64,000 bases of DNA from Massilia putida (lineage in GTDB: Bacteria; Pseudomonadota; Gammaproteobacteria; Burkholderiales; Burkholderiaceae_D): NCBI RefSeq assembly GCF_001941825.1, contig NZ_CP019038.1, positions 744,001 to 808,000 of the forward strand, in the 5' to 3' direction. The notes under the pieces were generated by a model that was not told the origin of the DNA, made no database searches, and worked only from the letters and a program-made list of their open reading frames with translations. Positions 1 to 9,632 of the stretch are shown here, piece after piece; within the stretch, counting starts at the first letter, position 1, and each line of letters starts with the position of its first letter. The position numbers and the translations under genes are program-made.

Positions 1-1192
1 GCTCGATCATGCGGCGGTCGGTGAATTTCGAACCGAGCGGGTAATTGCTGTACATGGCGTAGTCGAGCCCGAACGGCGCCACACCCAGCGCACCCTTGCC
101 GATGATCTGGTAGACGTAGCGCGCATAGCCGGCCGCATTGCCCATCTCCGGTACCATCAACGGATTGTCCGGACGCTGGAACAGTTGCAAGGTCGCGGCG
201 ACCTTGTCCGACTCCGGCATATAAATGTCCGGACCGGCGAAATCGATGTGCGGCGCGGCCGCCTTGTAGATGCCGATCACGTCGTAGGTCGGCCCGCCGC
301 TGGCGAAATCGGCCTTCCACGGCGGCGCCGGTTCGTTGACGTGCGGCTCGCGCAGGGCGTTGTTCACGTACATCGGCAGGTCGTACACGGCGCGGCCGGC
401 CCTGGCGATGTCTTCGATATAGCTGGCGATGGCCCACGTGTGGAAATACTGCTCGGCGTAGTCGCCGTACACTTCGCTCCACGTGCCCTGCTTCGGACGG
501 CCCGCGGGCGGCGGCTGGTGCGCGAGGACGGCGGCCGGCACCGGCTGCTGGAACGCGGCCTGGGCGCGCGCCGCGTAGTCGCGCGCGACGCCATAGGTGC
601 CTACTTCGTTCTCGACCTGCACCATGATCACGGTACGCTTGTCAAAGTCGATCTTCCTGATGTGCTCCATCAGGGCCACGAAAGCCCGCTTGTCCGCCGC
701 CAGCGTGGCTTCGCCGAACGGCGACAGACAATAGCTCGTCTTGCCGTCTTTATCGATCATGCGCGGGAAGCGCCCGTTGTCAAACTTGACCCATTCCGGC
801 GCATAGGCCGGGCCGGTATTCTTCCAGGTGCCGAACCACAGCAGCACGAGCCGCATCTTGTGCTCGCGCGCCTGCGCCACCAGCTTGTCGACGTAGCCGA
901 AGTCGAACGTGCCTTCCTTCGGCTCGATCTGTTCCCACGCGACGGGGATCTCCAGCGTGTTCGCATGCGCATCCTTGAGCGCGGCCCAGACCTTGGGCAA
1001 CGCGGCCGGGTAGTTGCTGGAATTCTGGGCCTGCCCGCCCAGCACGAGGAACGGCGCGCCGTCCACCATCAAGGCGTAGCGGCCGCCCTTGCTCACGATG
1101 CGGGGCAGTTCGGGGGCGGGCGCCGCCGCATGGGCGGTGTGAAAGGCAAGCAGCAGGCTTGTCGCCAGCAGGCGGAAGGATACGGTTTTCAT
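1..1192 (-). CDS. GH35-type beta-galactosidase, 3' end cut by window edge
   Basis: About 397 residues are visible from an ATG at 1192, and the frame runs open off the left edge. An N-terminal Sec signal peptide ([22 protein letters not shown]) is followed by a TIM-barrel start. The motif [11 protein letters not shown] matches the GH35 acid/base glutamate region, and [18 protein letters not shown] is typical of the GH35 subgroup that carries a C-terminal DUF5597 domain. The likely role is removing terminal beta-galactose from xyloglucan side chains in the periplasm. It is the third gene of a minus-strand set with GH74 and GH95. Its ATG overlaps by 4 bp (ATGA) a stop codon in a frame that may be the true end of GH95. 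The C-terminal domain cannot be seen. Confidence 0.85.
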   Translation of the reverse strand, partial: MKTVSFRLLATSLLLAFHTAHAAAPAPELPRIVSKGGRYALMVDGAPFLVLGGQAQNSSNYPAALPKVWAALKDAHANTLEIPVAWEQIEPKEGTFDFGYVDKLVAQAREHKMRLVLLWFGTWKNTGPAYAPEWVKFDNGRFPRMIDKDGKTSYCLSPFGEATLAADKRAFVALMEHIRKIDFDKRTVIMVQVENEVGTYGVARDYAARAQAAFQQPVPAAVLAHQPPPAGRPKQGTWSEVYGDYAEQYFHTWAIASYIEDIARAGRAVYDLPMYVNNALREPHVNEPAPPWKADFASGGPTYDVIGIYKAAAPHIDFAGPDIYMPESDKVAATLQLFQRPDNPLMVPEMGNAAGYARYVYQIIGKGALGVAPFGLDYAMYSNYPLGSKFTDRRMIE

Positions 1193-1222
1193 GCGCGAAC
1201 GGGTCTCCAGTCGTTGGTATCG

Positions 1223-3682
1223 TTAAAAAACGGGCGGGTCGTCAGGCCGGTCGATTGCCGCATCGGCCGTCGATATGTGGCGTTGGTCGGATGTCGTGCG
1301 TCCACGTCCAGCGACGGGTTCTCGCTGACATCGTAGAAGACGAAGTGCGGTCGATTGCGATGCCGCCTCCAGCTTGCAGCTCTCGCCGGGCCGCAGCTTC
1401 ACCGCGACGGTGCCCTCGCCGTAGCGCACGTTCGCGGCGCCGCCGCCGGCCATCGCCCGCACGGTCGCATCGACAAGGCGGCCGCGCGCCCAGCGCATGT
1501 CCACCTCGAATCCGCCGCGCGCGCGCAAGCCTTGCACCTCCCCGTCGGGCCACGCGGACGGGAGCGCCGGCAGCAGGTGGATCGTGCCGGCCTGCGACTG
1601 CAGCAGCATTTCCGCGATGCCGGCCGTGGCGCCGAAATTGCCGTCGATCTGGAACGGCGGGTGCGCGTCGAGCAGGTTCGGATACGTGCCGCCGGCATTG
1701 TTGTGCTCCGAGCCGGGACCGGCCTGCTGGGCCGCGCGCGCGCCGGGGCTGGCCAGCACGCCGCGCAGCATGCGGTAGGCGTGATCGCCGTCGTACAGGC
1801 GGGCCCAGAACGCCATCTTCCACGCCATCGACCAGCCCGTGCCCGCGTCGCCGCGCGCCTCGAGCGTGCGCTTCGCGGCCGCTGCCAGCAGAGGCGTGCG
1901 CGCGGGGCTGATCTGGCGGCCCGGGTACAACGCGAACAGGTGGGAGACATGGCGGTGCGTGTCGCCCGGCGTGTCGAGTACCGGATCCTTTTTCTCCTCC
2001 AGCCACTCGAGCAGCTGGCCCCAGCTGCCGACCTTGGGCGCCGCGAGCTTGTCGCGCATCGTCGCGAGCTTGGCGCGCAGCGGCTTGTCGACGCCGAGGA
2101 TGCTGGCCGCTTCCACCGTATTGTTGAACAGGTCCCAGACGATCTCCTGGTCGTACGTGACGCCATCCTCGACGGGGCCATGCTCGGGCGACCAGCCCTG
2201 CGGCGCGACGAGGCGTCCGTCCGGCAGCGCCTTCAGATAGTCCTGCCAGAACGCGCTCGCCTCCTTCATCACCGGATAGGCCACGTCACGCAGGAAGGTC
2301 TTGTCCTGCGTGAACGCGTAGTGTTCCCAGAAATGCTGGGCGTACCAGGCGTTCGCCGTCTTGTTCCACGTGTAGCCCATGCCGCCGAACGGATTGGACT
2401 CCGTGCGCAGGGTCCAGCCCCGTACCGGCCTGCCGCTGCTCGTCTTGAATTCGAGCGCCGTCGCCTGGCGCCACACGGGCGCCGCGCTGGTCACGAAGAC
2501 GAAGAACGGCCTGGCCATCTCGGACAGGTTCGTCACCTCGGCCGGCCAGTAATTCATCTGGACGTTGATGTTCGTGTGGTAGTCGGAGCGCCACGGCGGC
2601 GTGAGGCTGTTGTTCCACAGGCCCTGCAGGTTGGCGGGCAGCGCACCGCGCGAGCTGGACGCCAGCAGGTAGCGCCCGTACTGGAAGTACTGCGCTTCCA
2701 GTTCCGGGTCGTCGCCATCCTTGGTGTACGCCAGCACGCGCGCGTCCGTCGGCAGCGCGCGGCGTGCGGACGCGCTCGTGCCGAGGTCCAGCCGCACGCG
2801 GCCGAGCAGGCCGGCCACGTCGCGTTCGTGCTCGCTGCGCAGCTGTTCGAACGGCCGCGCCGCCGCGTCCGCGACCTGCGCCGTCACGCGCGCCAGCGGA
2901 TGCTCGCCCTGGAAGCGCTTCGCCGCATCGGCGACGTAGCTGGTGCCGGCCCCCACGATCACGGTCAGCGCGTCGCAGCCGGAGAACACGATGCGGCCGT
3001 TCTCGACGGCCACCTTGCCGCCCTCGTTCACGACCCGCACCTGGCTCGCGTAGTCCAGAGCGTTCGTCGTGGGCGCCTCGTTCGGCAGCGTCCAGCCGGC
3101 CAGCGTGCCCGTTGCGTACAGGCTTTGCGAAGCCGCGGCCAGGTGCGCGCCGTGGCGGTCGGACAGCGCGATCGAGCCGGTGTACCGGCCCGGCTTGTCC
3201 GCCGTCAGGCGCAGCACGAGCACCTGGGCCGGATGGCTGGCCCATGCCTCGCGCAAGAACTGCACGCCGCCGCGCGTGTACGTGACGGCGTGGATGGCGT
3301 GCGCGAGATCGAGCGTGCGCCGGTAGTCGCGGGCATCCGCGTCGTGGCCCGGCAGATCGACGACGACATCGCCGAACGGCTGGAAGGCGCCCATCTCCTT
3401 CGCGTCGCCGGACCACAAGGTGATGTCGTTGAACTGCAGGTGTTCGCGCGCGAGTCCGCCGAATAGCATGGCGCCGATACGGCCGTTGCCGATCGGGAGC
3501 GCTTCCTTTTCCCAGCCCTGGTCGTTGTCCTGGGCCGGACGATCGTAACGCAAGACGAGATCCGGCGCCGCCACCGCCGTGCAAGCGATGGCCGCCACCG
3601 CGAGCGCGAGAGCCGTCTGTCGTACGACGGCGCCAAGCGGATTGGGCATCATGTGATGAAATCGATTACAACGAAAGTCCAT
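1223..3682 (-). CDS. GH95 alpha-L-fucosidase/galactosidase family, probable 3' frameshift
   Basis: This 819-residue protein has a signal peptide (ALALAVAAIACTAVAAPD) and the GH95 landmarks NGRIGAMLFGG, NINVQMNYWPAEVTNLSE, HRHVSHLFALYPG and HPPFQIDGNFG. GH95 enzymes cleave alpha-1,2-fucose or galactose, here probably from xyloglucan oligosaccharides. It lies 22 bp downstream of the GH74 gene. The start at 3682 has a weak GGAAAG-like site; ATGs at 3652 and 3649 are alternatives. The last 45 or so residues after CKLEA have codon use unlike the rest. Another frame (about 1366 down to 1189) reads with normal high-GC third positions and ends at TGA overlapping the ATG of the GH35 gene. I suspect a single-base frameshift near 1355-1370. 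Confidence 0.85.
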   Translation of the reverse strand: MDFRCNRFHHMMPNPLGAVVRQTALALAVAAIACTAVAAPDLVLRYDRPAQDNDQGWEKEALPIGNGRIGAMLFGGLAREHLQFNDITLWSGDAKEMGAFQPFGDVVVDLPGHDADARDYRRTLDLAHAIHAVTYTRGGVQFLREAWASHPAQVLVLRLTADKPGRYTGSIALSDRHGAHLAAASQSLYATGTLAGWTLPNEAPTTNALDYASQVRVVNEGGKVAVENGRIVFSGCDALTVIVGAGTSYVADAAKRFQGEHPLARVTAQVADAAARPFEQLRSEHERDVAGLLGRVRLDLGTSASARRALPTDARVLAYTKDGDDPELEAQYFQYGRYLLASSSRGALPANLQGLWNNSLTPPWRSDYHTNINVQMNYWPAEVTNLSEMARPFFVFVTSAAPVWRQATALEFKTSSGRPVRGWTLRTESNPFGGMGYTWNKTANAWYAQHFWEHYAFTQDKTFLRDVAYPVMKEASAFWQDYLKALPDGRLVAPQGWSPEHGPVEDGVTYDQEIVWDLFNNTVEAASILGVDKPLRAKLATMRDKLAAPKVGSWGQLLEWLEEKKDPVLDTPGDTHRHVSHLFALYPGRQISPARTPLLAAAAKRTLEARGDAGTGWSMAWKMAFWARLYDGDHAYRMLRGVLASPGARAAQQAGPGSEHNNAGGTYPNLLDAHPPFQIDGNFGATAGIAEMLLQSQAGTIHLLPALPSAWPDGEVQGLRARGGFEVDMRWARGRLVDATVRAMAGGGAANVRYGEGTVAVKLRPGESCKLEAASQSTALRLLRCQREPVAGRGRTTSDQRHISTADAAIDRPDDPPVF
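3657..3669. promoter_or_regulatory. candidate operator, TGAAATCGATT motif (site 1)
   Basis: TGAAATCGATTAC shares its first 11 bases with the site at 6088 and its GAAATCGATT core with the site at 22048. It lies at the GH74/GH95 junction, inside or just before the GH95 reading frame depending on which start is used. The function is inferred from recurrence only. Confidence 0.4.
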
Positions 3683-3704
3683 AAAGTTCGCTTTCCAGGC
3701 GCCG

Positions 3705-5852
3705 TCAGTTCGTTGCGGGTCTGCCGAAGACGATGCCGCGTCCGGCAGTGCTCATGTAGACGACGCCGTAGCGGTTCATGTCGCCCACGATGAACTGGCC
3801 GTCGCCCGGTCCGCCGTACTGGTGCGTATCGTCATTGATGCGGGTCCAGGTGGCGCCGGCGTCGACCGACCGGTGGATGCCGCGCACGCCCCCGACGTCG
3901 CCCCAGATATACACCGCGGGGTAGTCGTGCCCGTCCGCGGCCTTGCCGAAACCGACGGCGCCGCAATAGCGTACCGGCGCCAGCGCGGCGACATGCTTGC
4001 CGCCGTCGACGGAGCGCGCCAGGCCGCCGTTCTTGAGCGCGATCCACACATCCCCCGCCCGGCCGGGCGCCACGCGCACGAGGTGCGATCCGCCCGCCGG
4101 CAGGCGCGCGCGCGGGGCGAACGTCGCGCCGCCGTCCGTGCTGACGAGCAGCGCGGTGTCGTCGTAGGTGTAGAAGACATCGGGGTCGACTGGGTCGCCC
4201 ACGGGACGCAGGTTCGGCTTCGCGAGGCCCGCGACCGCCGTCCACGTGGCGCCGCCGTCGGCCGAGCGCCAGACCTCCTTCGCCTTTTCCGGCGCATGCA
4301 GGATGACGGCGCCGTCGGCCGACATGGCGACCTGCCCGCGCCGGCCCTTGATCGCGGCCGTCCTGCTCCACGTGGCGCCGCCGTCGTGCGTGACGAGCAT
4401 GCTGTCGCCGACGCGCACCATCGTCTTCGTATCCGTGGCCGCGACGGCGAGGCCGGTCGTCGTGCCGATCTGCGGATCGTGGATGCGGCCGTGCCGTGCC
4501 GGGTCGTCGTGCACGAAGCCGTCGATATCGCCGATGGCCGACACGAGCGGGCCGCCCGGGATGCTAACGAGGGCCAGCGGGACGGTTTCTTCCAGGCCGT
4601 CCACGGTGAACGTCCACGTGGCGGGCGCCGCCTCGATATTCGCCGTACGGAACACGCCGTTGCCGGACGTGACCCACACCGCGTGCGGATCGGCCGGATC
4701 GAATTCGACGGAACCGGTCCAATGGATCCCATGCCCTTTCAGCCACGGCACGCCGGCCGCGTCGCGCACGAAGCCGCGCGCGATCACGTCGGTCCAGGAC
4801 GCGCCGCCGTCGTGCGACAGGAAGATGCGGTCGCCCTTTGCGTCGCCCTGCGGCAGGAAGGTGTTGATGGTCGAGACGACGAGGCGTTGCGGATTCTTCG
4901 GATCGGCGCTGATGCCGGCGAACGGGCGCGTCCAGCCGGCCGGCGTGATGTTCGTCCAGGCGCCGCTGGCGATCGCATACTTCCACACCTGGCCGCGGTC
5001 CATCGGCTCGCGGCCACCACGGTCGGGATGCGGTCCGGCGCCGTTCGCGAACGTGACGATCAGGTTCCCCGCCCCATCCGGCACGGCGCGCTGCGGCATC
5101 AGGTCCACCGGCGCGCCGGCCACGGGCTCGAACGTGGCGCCCGCGTCGTCGCTGCGGTAAAGATTCGGTCCGACCGCGCCGAAGCGCGACACGCCGACGA
5201 ACACGCGGCGCGCCTGGCCGTCGCGCACGCTGGCCGGATCGGGCACGACGAAATCGATGCCGACGTCGTTCGGCGTGGACGTCACCGGCAGGCCCGCCAC
5301 GCGGGTCCACGTGCGGCCGGCGTCCACGCTTTTGAACAGGCCGTCGCGGCGCGTGCCGACGTACAGCAGCTTGCCGTTGCCGGGATCGACGACGAGGCGC
5401 TCCCCATCCTGCCGGCCCATGCCGTTGCCGTGGGTCTTGAACTGGCTCGTGACGTCGACGATGGCGAACGTCTTGCCCCCATCGGTCGAATGCAGGATCG
5501 CGGTGCGGCCGCCGTTCAGGTAGGCGATGCCGGCGAGGAGCCAGATATGGTCGGCCTCGCGGGGGTCGACGGCCAGCGCATCGATGCCAAGCAAGCCGGT
5601 CTGGTCTTCCGCCACCCAGTCGAGCAGCGGGAACCAGCGGTGCCGGCGCGGGTCCCAGCGGTAGGCGCCGCCCACGTCCGTGCGCGCGTACGCGACGCCG
5701 GGCGCGGCGCGGCTCGGCACGACGGCCGTCACGAAGCCGCCGCCGCCAATGGCCACGCTGTCCCATACGTACGGGACCTGCTGCGCACCCGCGCGTCCCG
5801 CCAGCAATGCCAGCGCAAGGCCCACCGCAGCCACCAGCTTCATCGACCTCAT
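3705..5852 (-). CDS. GH74 endo-xyloglucanase
   Basis: The 715-residue secreted protein has a signal peptide (LALALLAGRAGAQ) and a body made of BNR/Asp-box-like repeats (SxDGGxTW), as expected for the double seven-bladed propeller of GH74. The motif ARTDVGGAYRW (residues 56-66) and the GERLVVDPGN segment are strong GH74 signatures. D59 matches one catalytic aspartate of the family. GH74 cuts the beta-1,4-glucan backbone of xyloglucan. It is the first gene of the GH74-GH95-GH35 minus-strand set and is divergent from the TonB-dependent receptor. A GGAG ribosome site lies 8 nt before the ATG at 5852. No carbohydrate-binding module is present. Confidence 0.92.
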   Translation of the reverse strand: MRSMKLVAAVGLALALLAGRAGAQQVPYVWDSVAIGGGGFVTAVVPSRAAPGVAYARTDVGGAYRWDPRRHRWFPLLDWVAEDQTGLLGIDALAVDPREADHIWLLAGIAYLNGGRTAILHSTDGGKTFAIVDVTSQFKTHGNGMGRQDGERLVVDPGNGKLLYVGTRRDGLFKSVDAGRTWTRVAGLPVTSTPNDVGIDFVVPDPASVRDGQARRVFVGVSRFGAVGPNLYRSDDAGATFEPVAGAPVDLMPQRAVPDGAGNLIVTFANGAGPHPDRGGREPMDRGQVWKYAIASGAWTNITPAGWTRPFAGISADPKNPQRLVVSTINTFLPQGDAKGDRIFLSHDGGASWTDVIARGFVRDAAGVPWLKGHGIHWTGSVEFDPADPHAVWVTSGNGVFRTANIEAAPATWTFTVDGLEETVPLALVSIPGGPLVSAIGDIDGFVHDDPARHGRIHDPQIGTTTGLAVAATDTKTMVRVGDSMLVTHDGGATWSRTAAIKGRRGQVAMSADGAVILHAPEKAKEVWRSADGGATWTAVAGLAKPNLRPVGDPVDPDVFYTYDDTALLVSTDGGATFAPRARLPAGGSHLVRVAPGRAGDVWIALKNGGLARSVDGGKHVAALAPVRYCGAVGFGKAADGHDYPAVYIWGDVGGVRGIHRSVDAGATWTRINDDTHQYGGPGDGQFIVGDMNRYGVVYMSTAGRGIVFGRPATN

Positions 5853-6087
5853 CGGAGCGTCTCCATCAGATATATTTTTCTAGCAGTACTTATCGCTATG
5901 CTAAGCGATGCGATGTTCGCGGCGCAAGGATAATGTTCGCGATAACATATGCTCACACCCCGATGCCCGGCGTTTAGTGTGTTGCGTGACTTCCCTACGA
6001 TACGCCACGAAACGCCGTCAAAAGATACCGCTGTCACGACACGGGTGTTGTATTTCTCATACGTCAGAAAAATATTTTTGCCAGCCA

Positions 6088-6100
6088 TGAAATCGATTGC
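6088..6100. promoter_or_regulatory. candidate operator, TGAAATCGATT motif (site 2)
   Basis: TGAAATCGATTGC lies in the GH74/receptor divergent region. It is followed directly by GTATAACA, giving a composite that is partly repeated at 6352. Confidence 0.4.
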
Positions 6101-6344
6101 GTATAACATCGAATCGTGATCTTACTGCTGGGCACGGCTGTAATACGCTAACACGAATACCAGCTGAGAATTGCCGTTTTCACTCGGAATATCAGAGGCT
6201 TGCCGAACGTCGTCGGAACACGCTTCGGTCCGCGCGACGGCAGCCGAGAAGTCGCTGGCGGCAGCCGTTTTTCCCACCGTGGACGCACAACGTCCTGTTG
6301 CGTTGTCACAAAACTTACACGCACGTAAGCAACCGGGAAAAATT

Positions 6345-6362
6345 TATGGTAGCGTATAACAA
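6345..6362. promoter_or_regulatory. variant of the TGGTWGCG operator upstream of the receptor
   Basis: TATGGTAGCGTATAACAA resembles the TGGTTGCGCTAACA motif found upstream of the xyl operon and GH67, but with one extra base between half-sites. It sits about 20 bp upstream of the predicted -35 box of the TonB receptor. Confidence 0.3.
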
Positions 6363-6380
6363 CCAGTGTTAGACATCACA

Positions 6381-6411
6381 TTGACCTGGCTTTGTTAGAG
6401 CTTGTTATAAA
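6381..6411 (+). promoter_or_regulatory. sigma70-like promoter of the TonB receptor gene
   Basis: TTGACC (6381-6386) and TTATAA (6405-6410) are spaced by 18 bp. They are followed by a strong ribosome site (GGGGGAG) just before the ATG at 6440, which implies a very short leader. Confidence 0.5.
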
Positions 6412-6439
6412 AAACACTACCTGATCATCGGGGGAGACA

Positions 6440-9400
6440 ATGAGGAAGTTTCAGAAGACCGCAATTGCTGCAGCGGTTGCGCACGTAGCCGTCCTTTCCA
6501 GCGCCGCAGCATGGGCCCAGACGACCGGCGATGCCAGCGCCGGCAGCGCCCCTGCCGTCGTCCACGTGAGCGGCCAGCGCGCCGCTTTGCAGTCGGCGCA
6601 AAAACTCAAGCAGGACTCCGACGAGGTCGTCGACTCGATCGTCGCCGAAGACATCGGCAAGCTGCCGGACCGTTCGGTCACCGAGGTGCTGCAGCGTATC
6701 GCCGGCGTCACCATCGACCGCAACATGGCGGGCGACCCGAACCGCCAGTCCGTCGAAGGCTCGGGCGTGTCGGTGCGCGGCCTGACCTACGTGCGTTCGG
6801 AAATCAACGGCCGCGACGCGTTCTCGGCCGGTGGCGGCCGCTCGCTCGGCTTCGCCGACGTGGCGCCGGAGCTGATGGCCGGCGTCGACGTCTACAAGAA
6901 TCCGTCCGCGGAACAGATCGAAGGCGCCGTCGCGGGCCTGGTCAATCTGCGCACGGCCATGCCGTTCGACTACAAGGGCTTCAAGGGCTCGCTGGGCGTG
7001 TCGGAATCGTATTCCACGCTGCGCAAGGGCGCGCCGTCCCCGACCGGCACGATCCTGCTGTCGAACCGCTGGAACACGTCGCTCGGCGAATTCGGCGCGC
7101 TGGTCGACTTCGCCAAGGCAAAAAGCCCGACCCGCTCGGACGGCGTGGGCGTCGACCCGTATTTCCCGCACGTGAATTCCACGGATCCGGCCAAGTACGA
7201 CCGCTCCAAGACGCAGTGGATTCCGCTGGGCGTGGGCTACCGCTCGCAGGACTTCGAACGCACCCGCCGCGGCGACTATGCCGCGTTCCAGTGGCGTCCG
7301 AGCCGCGACCTCACGGCCGCGCTGACCTACTTCAAGACGAAGTACAAGGAAGACCTGGACGAGCACGTCGTCTCCTCGGCCGAGGACAAGTGGTACCAGC
7401 AGGTCGCCAGCGCCAACTCGGTCTTCGACAGCAACGGCGCGTTCCAGAGCGGCACGATCTCGAACCCGACCTATGGCGGTTCGCCGTTCAACAGCTCGCA
7501 GCGCATCAACACGCGTGAATCGAGCACACGCGACACCTCGCTGAACGTGCAATGGCGCGTGACGCCGGACCTGACCTGGACCAACGACTTCCAGCATGTC
7601 CATTCGACGACCGAAGGCTTCGACGCCGACGTGTCGACGGGCTTCATCCTGCCGAACCAGACGATGGACATGCGCGGCAGCGTCCCGCAGATCGGCCTGG
7701 GTTCGCCGGCCTATATGGCGGATCCAAACAACTACTACTGGGCCTACACCCAGGAAGCGCTGGACCACGCGGTCGCCACCCAGAAGGCATGGAAGTCCGA
7801 CTTCAAGTTCCAGTTCGACGACCCGGTCCTGCGCGACGTCCGCTTCGGCTTCCGCATGGCGAACCGCGAAGGCGTCAATAACAAGGCCCAGAAGTTCTAC
7901 AACTGGCAGGCAATCACGTTCCCGTGGATGGAAGGCTGGCAGATCCCGCACGTTGCCCGCCTGGGCGATCCGCGTTTCGCCGGCGGCGCCTCGCTGCAGA
8001 AGATCGACAACTTCTTCGACGGCAAATACAACCTGCCGCCGATGCTGTTCGCCGACGAGGCCGTGGTGCGCGGGTTCCCGAACGAGTGGGCCAAGATCCA
8101 CGCCTACCACGATGTCCTGTGCAAGGAACAGGGTTCGAGCTGCACGCCGTGGGCCCCGGCGACGTTCAACGATCCGGCCGCCACCAACACACAGTCCGAG
8201 AAAACCCGGGCCGCCTACACGCAGCTGCGCTTCGGCTGGGACAACCTGAAGTACCCGATCGACGGTAACATCGGCGTCCGCTACGTGAAGACGAACGGCG
8301 CAGGCAGCGGCTACGTGTCGTTCACGCCGCCGCCGCCCATCACGATCGGCAACGGCGTCGCCGTGTCGGGCCAGGAAAAGCTGATCAGCATCGCCCCGAT
8401 CGCGCAGGCGCAATCGTTCGAGAACTCGTACCACAACTGGCTGCCGAGCCTGAACCTGCGCATGAAGTACAGCGACAAGCTGCAGTTCCGCTTCGCCGTC
8501 GCCAAGGCGATGGCGCGGCCGGACTTCAACCAGCTCCAGGTCCAGACGACGCTGTCCGCCCAGAACCTGCAGACGACCTACAAGGACGCCACCGGCAAGA
8601 CGACCGCGGTCCAGTTCAACGGCACCAGCCTGACCGGCAACAGCGACGGCAACCCGCTGCTGAAGCCGACGACGTCCACCAACGTCGACCTGACCGCGGA
8701 ATGGTACTTCGCCAAGGCCGGTTCGCTGACGTTCTCGGCGTTCAACAAGGACATCAAGGACATCGTCATCACGAAGAATTACTCGTACACGGCGATGGAC
8801 GTCAGCGGCAAGCCGCAGGCGTTCGTGGTGACCGGTCCGGTCAACGGCGCCAAGGGCTTCGCCCGCGGTTTCGAGATCGCCCACCAGCAGTACTACGACT
8901 TCGTGCCCGACTGGCTGCGCGGCATCGGCACCCAGGCCAGCTGGACCTATGTGTCGAGCGAGCGCAAGCTGAACGATCCGGTGTTCGAGGCATGGTGCTC
9001 GGGTAACGACGCGTCGTCGAACTTCAACCTGTTCATCAACGGCTGCGATACCGACGCCCGCGCCTTCGGCAAGACTCCGCTGCAGGGCCTGTCGCGCCAC
9101 ACGGTCAACTTCGCGGTCATGTACGAACAGCACGGCCTGTCGATGCGCCTGGCGTACAACTGGCGTTCGCGTTACCTGCTGGGCGTGACCCAGTGGGGCA
9201 GCCGCGGCAACAACGGCCTGAACACGAATCCGGCCGCCGATCCGAGCAGGTACCTGATCCCGACGACGAACAACGACCAGGCGTTCGGCCTGCCGCTGTA
9301 CCAGGCACCGTACGGCCAGCTGGACGGCTCGATCTTCTACGACTTCACGGACAAGTTCCGTGTGGGCCTGGAAGCCACGAACCTGACCAACTCGTACACG

Positions 9401-9493
9401 CGCCAGATCATGGAGCAGCACGCGGGCAACTTCACCCGCCAGGTCTTCATGAGCGGTCCGCGCTACACGCTGCTGGCACAGTACTCGTTCTGA
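6440..9493 (+). CDS. TonB-dependent receptor for glycans
   Basis: This 1017-residue outer-membrane protein has a signal peptide ending at AWA (residue 26). A plug domain follows, with [20 protein letters not shown] (about residues 75-94) and [16 protein letters not shown], then a long beta-barrel ending in a terminal phenylalanine (LLAQYSF), the usual assembly signal. The plug is of the Xanthomonas/Caulobacter-type receptor group used for plant polysaccharide oligomers. Divergence from GH74-GH95-GH35 suggests uptake of xyloglucan oligosaccharides. No N-terminal signalling domain is present, so it probably does not control an ECF sigma factor. It ends at a strong terminator. Confidence 0.9.
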   Translation: MRKFQKTAIAAAVAHVAVLSSAAAWAQTTGDASAGSAPAVVHVSGQRAALQSAQKLKQDSDEVVDSIVAEDIGKLPDRSVTEVLQRIAGVTIDRNMAGDPNRQSVEGSGVSVRGLTYVRSEINGRDAFSAGGGRSLGFADVAPELMAGVDVYKNPSAEQIEGAVAGLVNLRTAMPFDYKGFKGSLGVSESYSTLRKGAPSPTGTILLSNRWNTSLGEFGALVDFAKAKSPTRSDGVGVDPYFPHVNSTDPAKYDRSKTQWIPLGVGYRSQDFERTRRGDYAAFQWRPSRDLTAALTYFKTKYKEDLDEHVVSSAEDKWYQQVASANSVFDSNGAFQSGTISNPTYGGSPFNSSQRINTRESSTRDTSLNVQWRVTPDLTWTNDFQHVHSTTEGFDADVSTGFILPNQTMDMRGSVPQIGLGSPAYMADPNNYYWAYTQEALDHAVATQKAWKSDFKFQFDDPVLRDVRFGFRMANREGVNNKAQKFYNWQAITFPWMEGWQIPHVARLGDPRFAGGASLQKIDNFFDGKYNLPPMLFADEAVVRGFPNEWAKIHAYHDVLCKEQGSSCTPWAPATFNDPAATNTQSEKTRAAYTQLRFGWDNLKYPIDGNIGVRYVKTNGAGSGYVSFTPPPPITIGNGVAVSGQEKLISIAPIAQAQSFENSYHNWLPSLNLRMKYSDKLQFRFAVAKAMARPDFNQLQVQTTLSAQNLQTTYKDATGKTTAVQFNGTSLTGNSDGNPLLKPTTSTNVDLTAEWYFAKAGSLTFSAFNKDIKDIVITKNYSYTAMDVSGKPQAFVVTGPVNGAKGFARGFEIAHQQYYDFVPDWLRGIGTQASWTYVSSERKLNDPVFEAWCSGNDASSNFNLFINGCDTDARAFGKTPLQGLSRHTVNFAVMYEQHGLSMRLAYNWRSRYLLGVTQWGSRGNNGLNTNPAADPSRYLIPTTNNDQAFGLPLYQAPYGQLDGSIFYDFTDKFRVGLEATNLTNSYTRQIMEQHAGNFTRQVFMSGPRYTLLAQYSF

Positions 9494-9569
9494 TAGTCTG
9501 ATAAGCAGGCCTCCGCACCGACTGGAATCCGCATGATTCGATACAATCGCTGATCCGATCCATGCGCAC

Positions 9570-9609
9570 CGCCGCCGCGCCCTTTCCGGGTCGCGGCGGC
9601 GCTTTTTTT
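9570..9609 (+). terminator. Rho-independent terminator after the TonB receptor
   Basis: A 10-bp GC stem (CGCCGCCGCG with CGCGGCGGCG), extended by CCC/GGG, is followed directly by seven T residues (9603-9609). Confidence 0.9.
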
Positions 9610-9632
9610 AACGTATCCGATAAGGAGCCCAC

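Larger units (their letters stand above)
5853..6439. other. divergent promoter region between GH74 and TonB receptor
   Basis: This 587-bp gap is clearly AT-richer than its surroundings and holds no convincing gene. It contains a TGAAATCGATT site (6088), two copies of GCGTATAACA (6099-6108 and 6352-6361) and the receptor promoter near 6381. The spacing suggests separate promoters for the two directions, with shared control by a LacI-type repressor or activator. Confidence 0.6.

Noticed and set aside
6425..9421. 998-codon open frame on the minus strand opposite the TonB receptor
   Set aside because: It is an antisense shadow of a clearly coding gene; its composition is Arg/Val/Ala-rich with no domain, as expected in GC-rich DNA. 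The same holds for the other long antisense frames, for example 1355-3466, 3822-5933 and 13277-16159.
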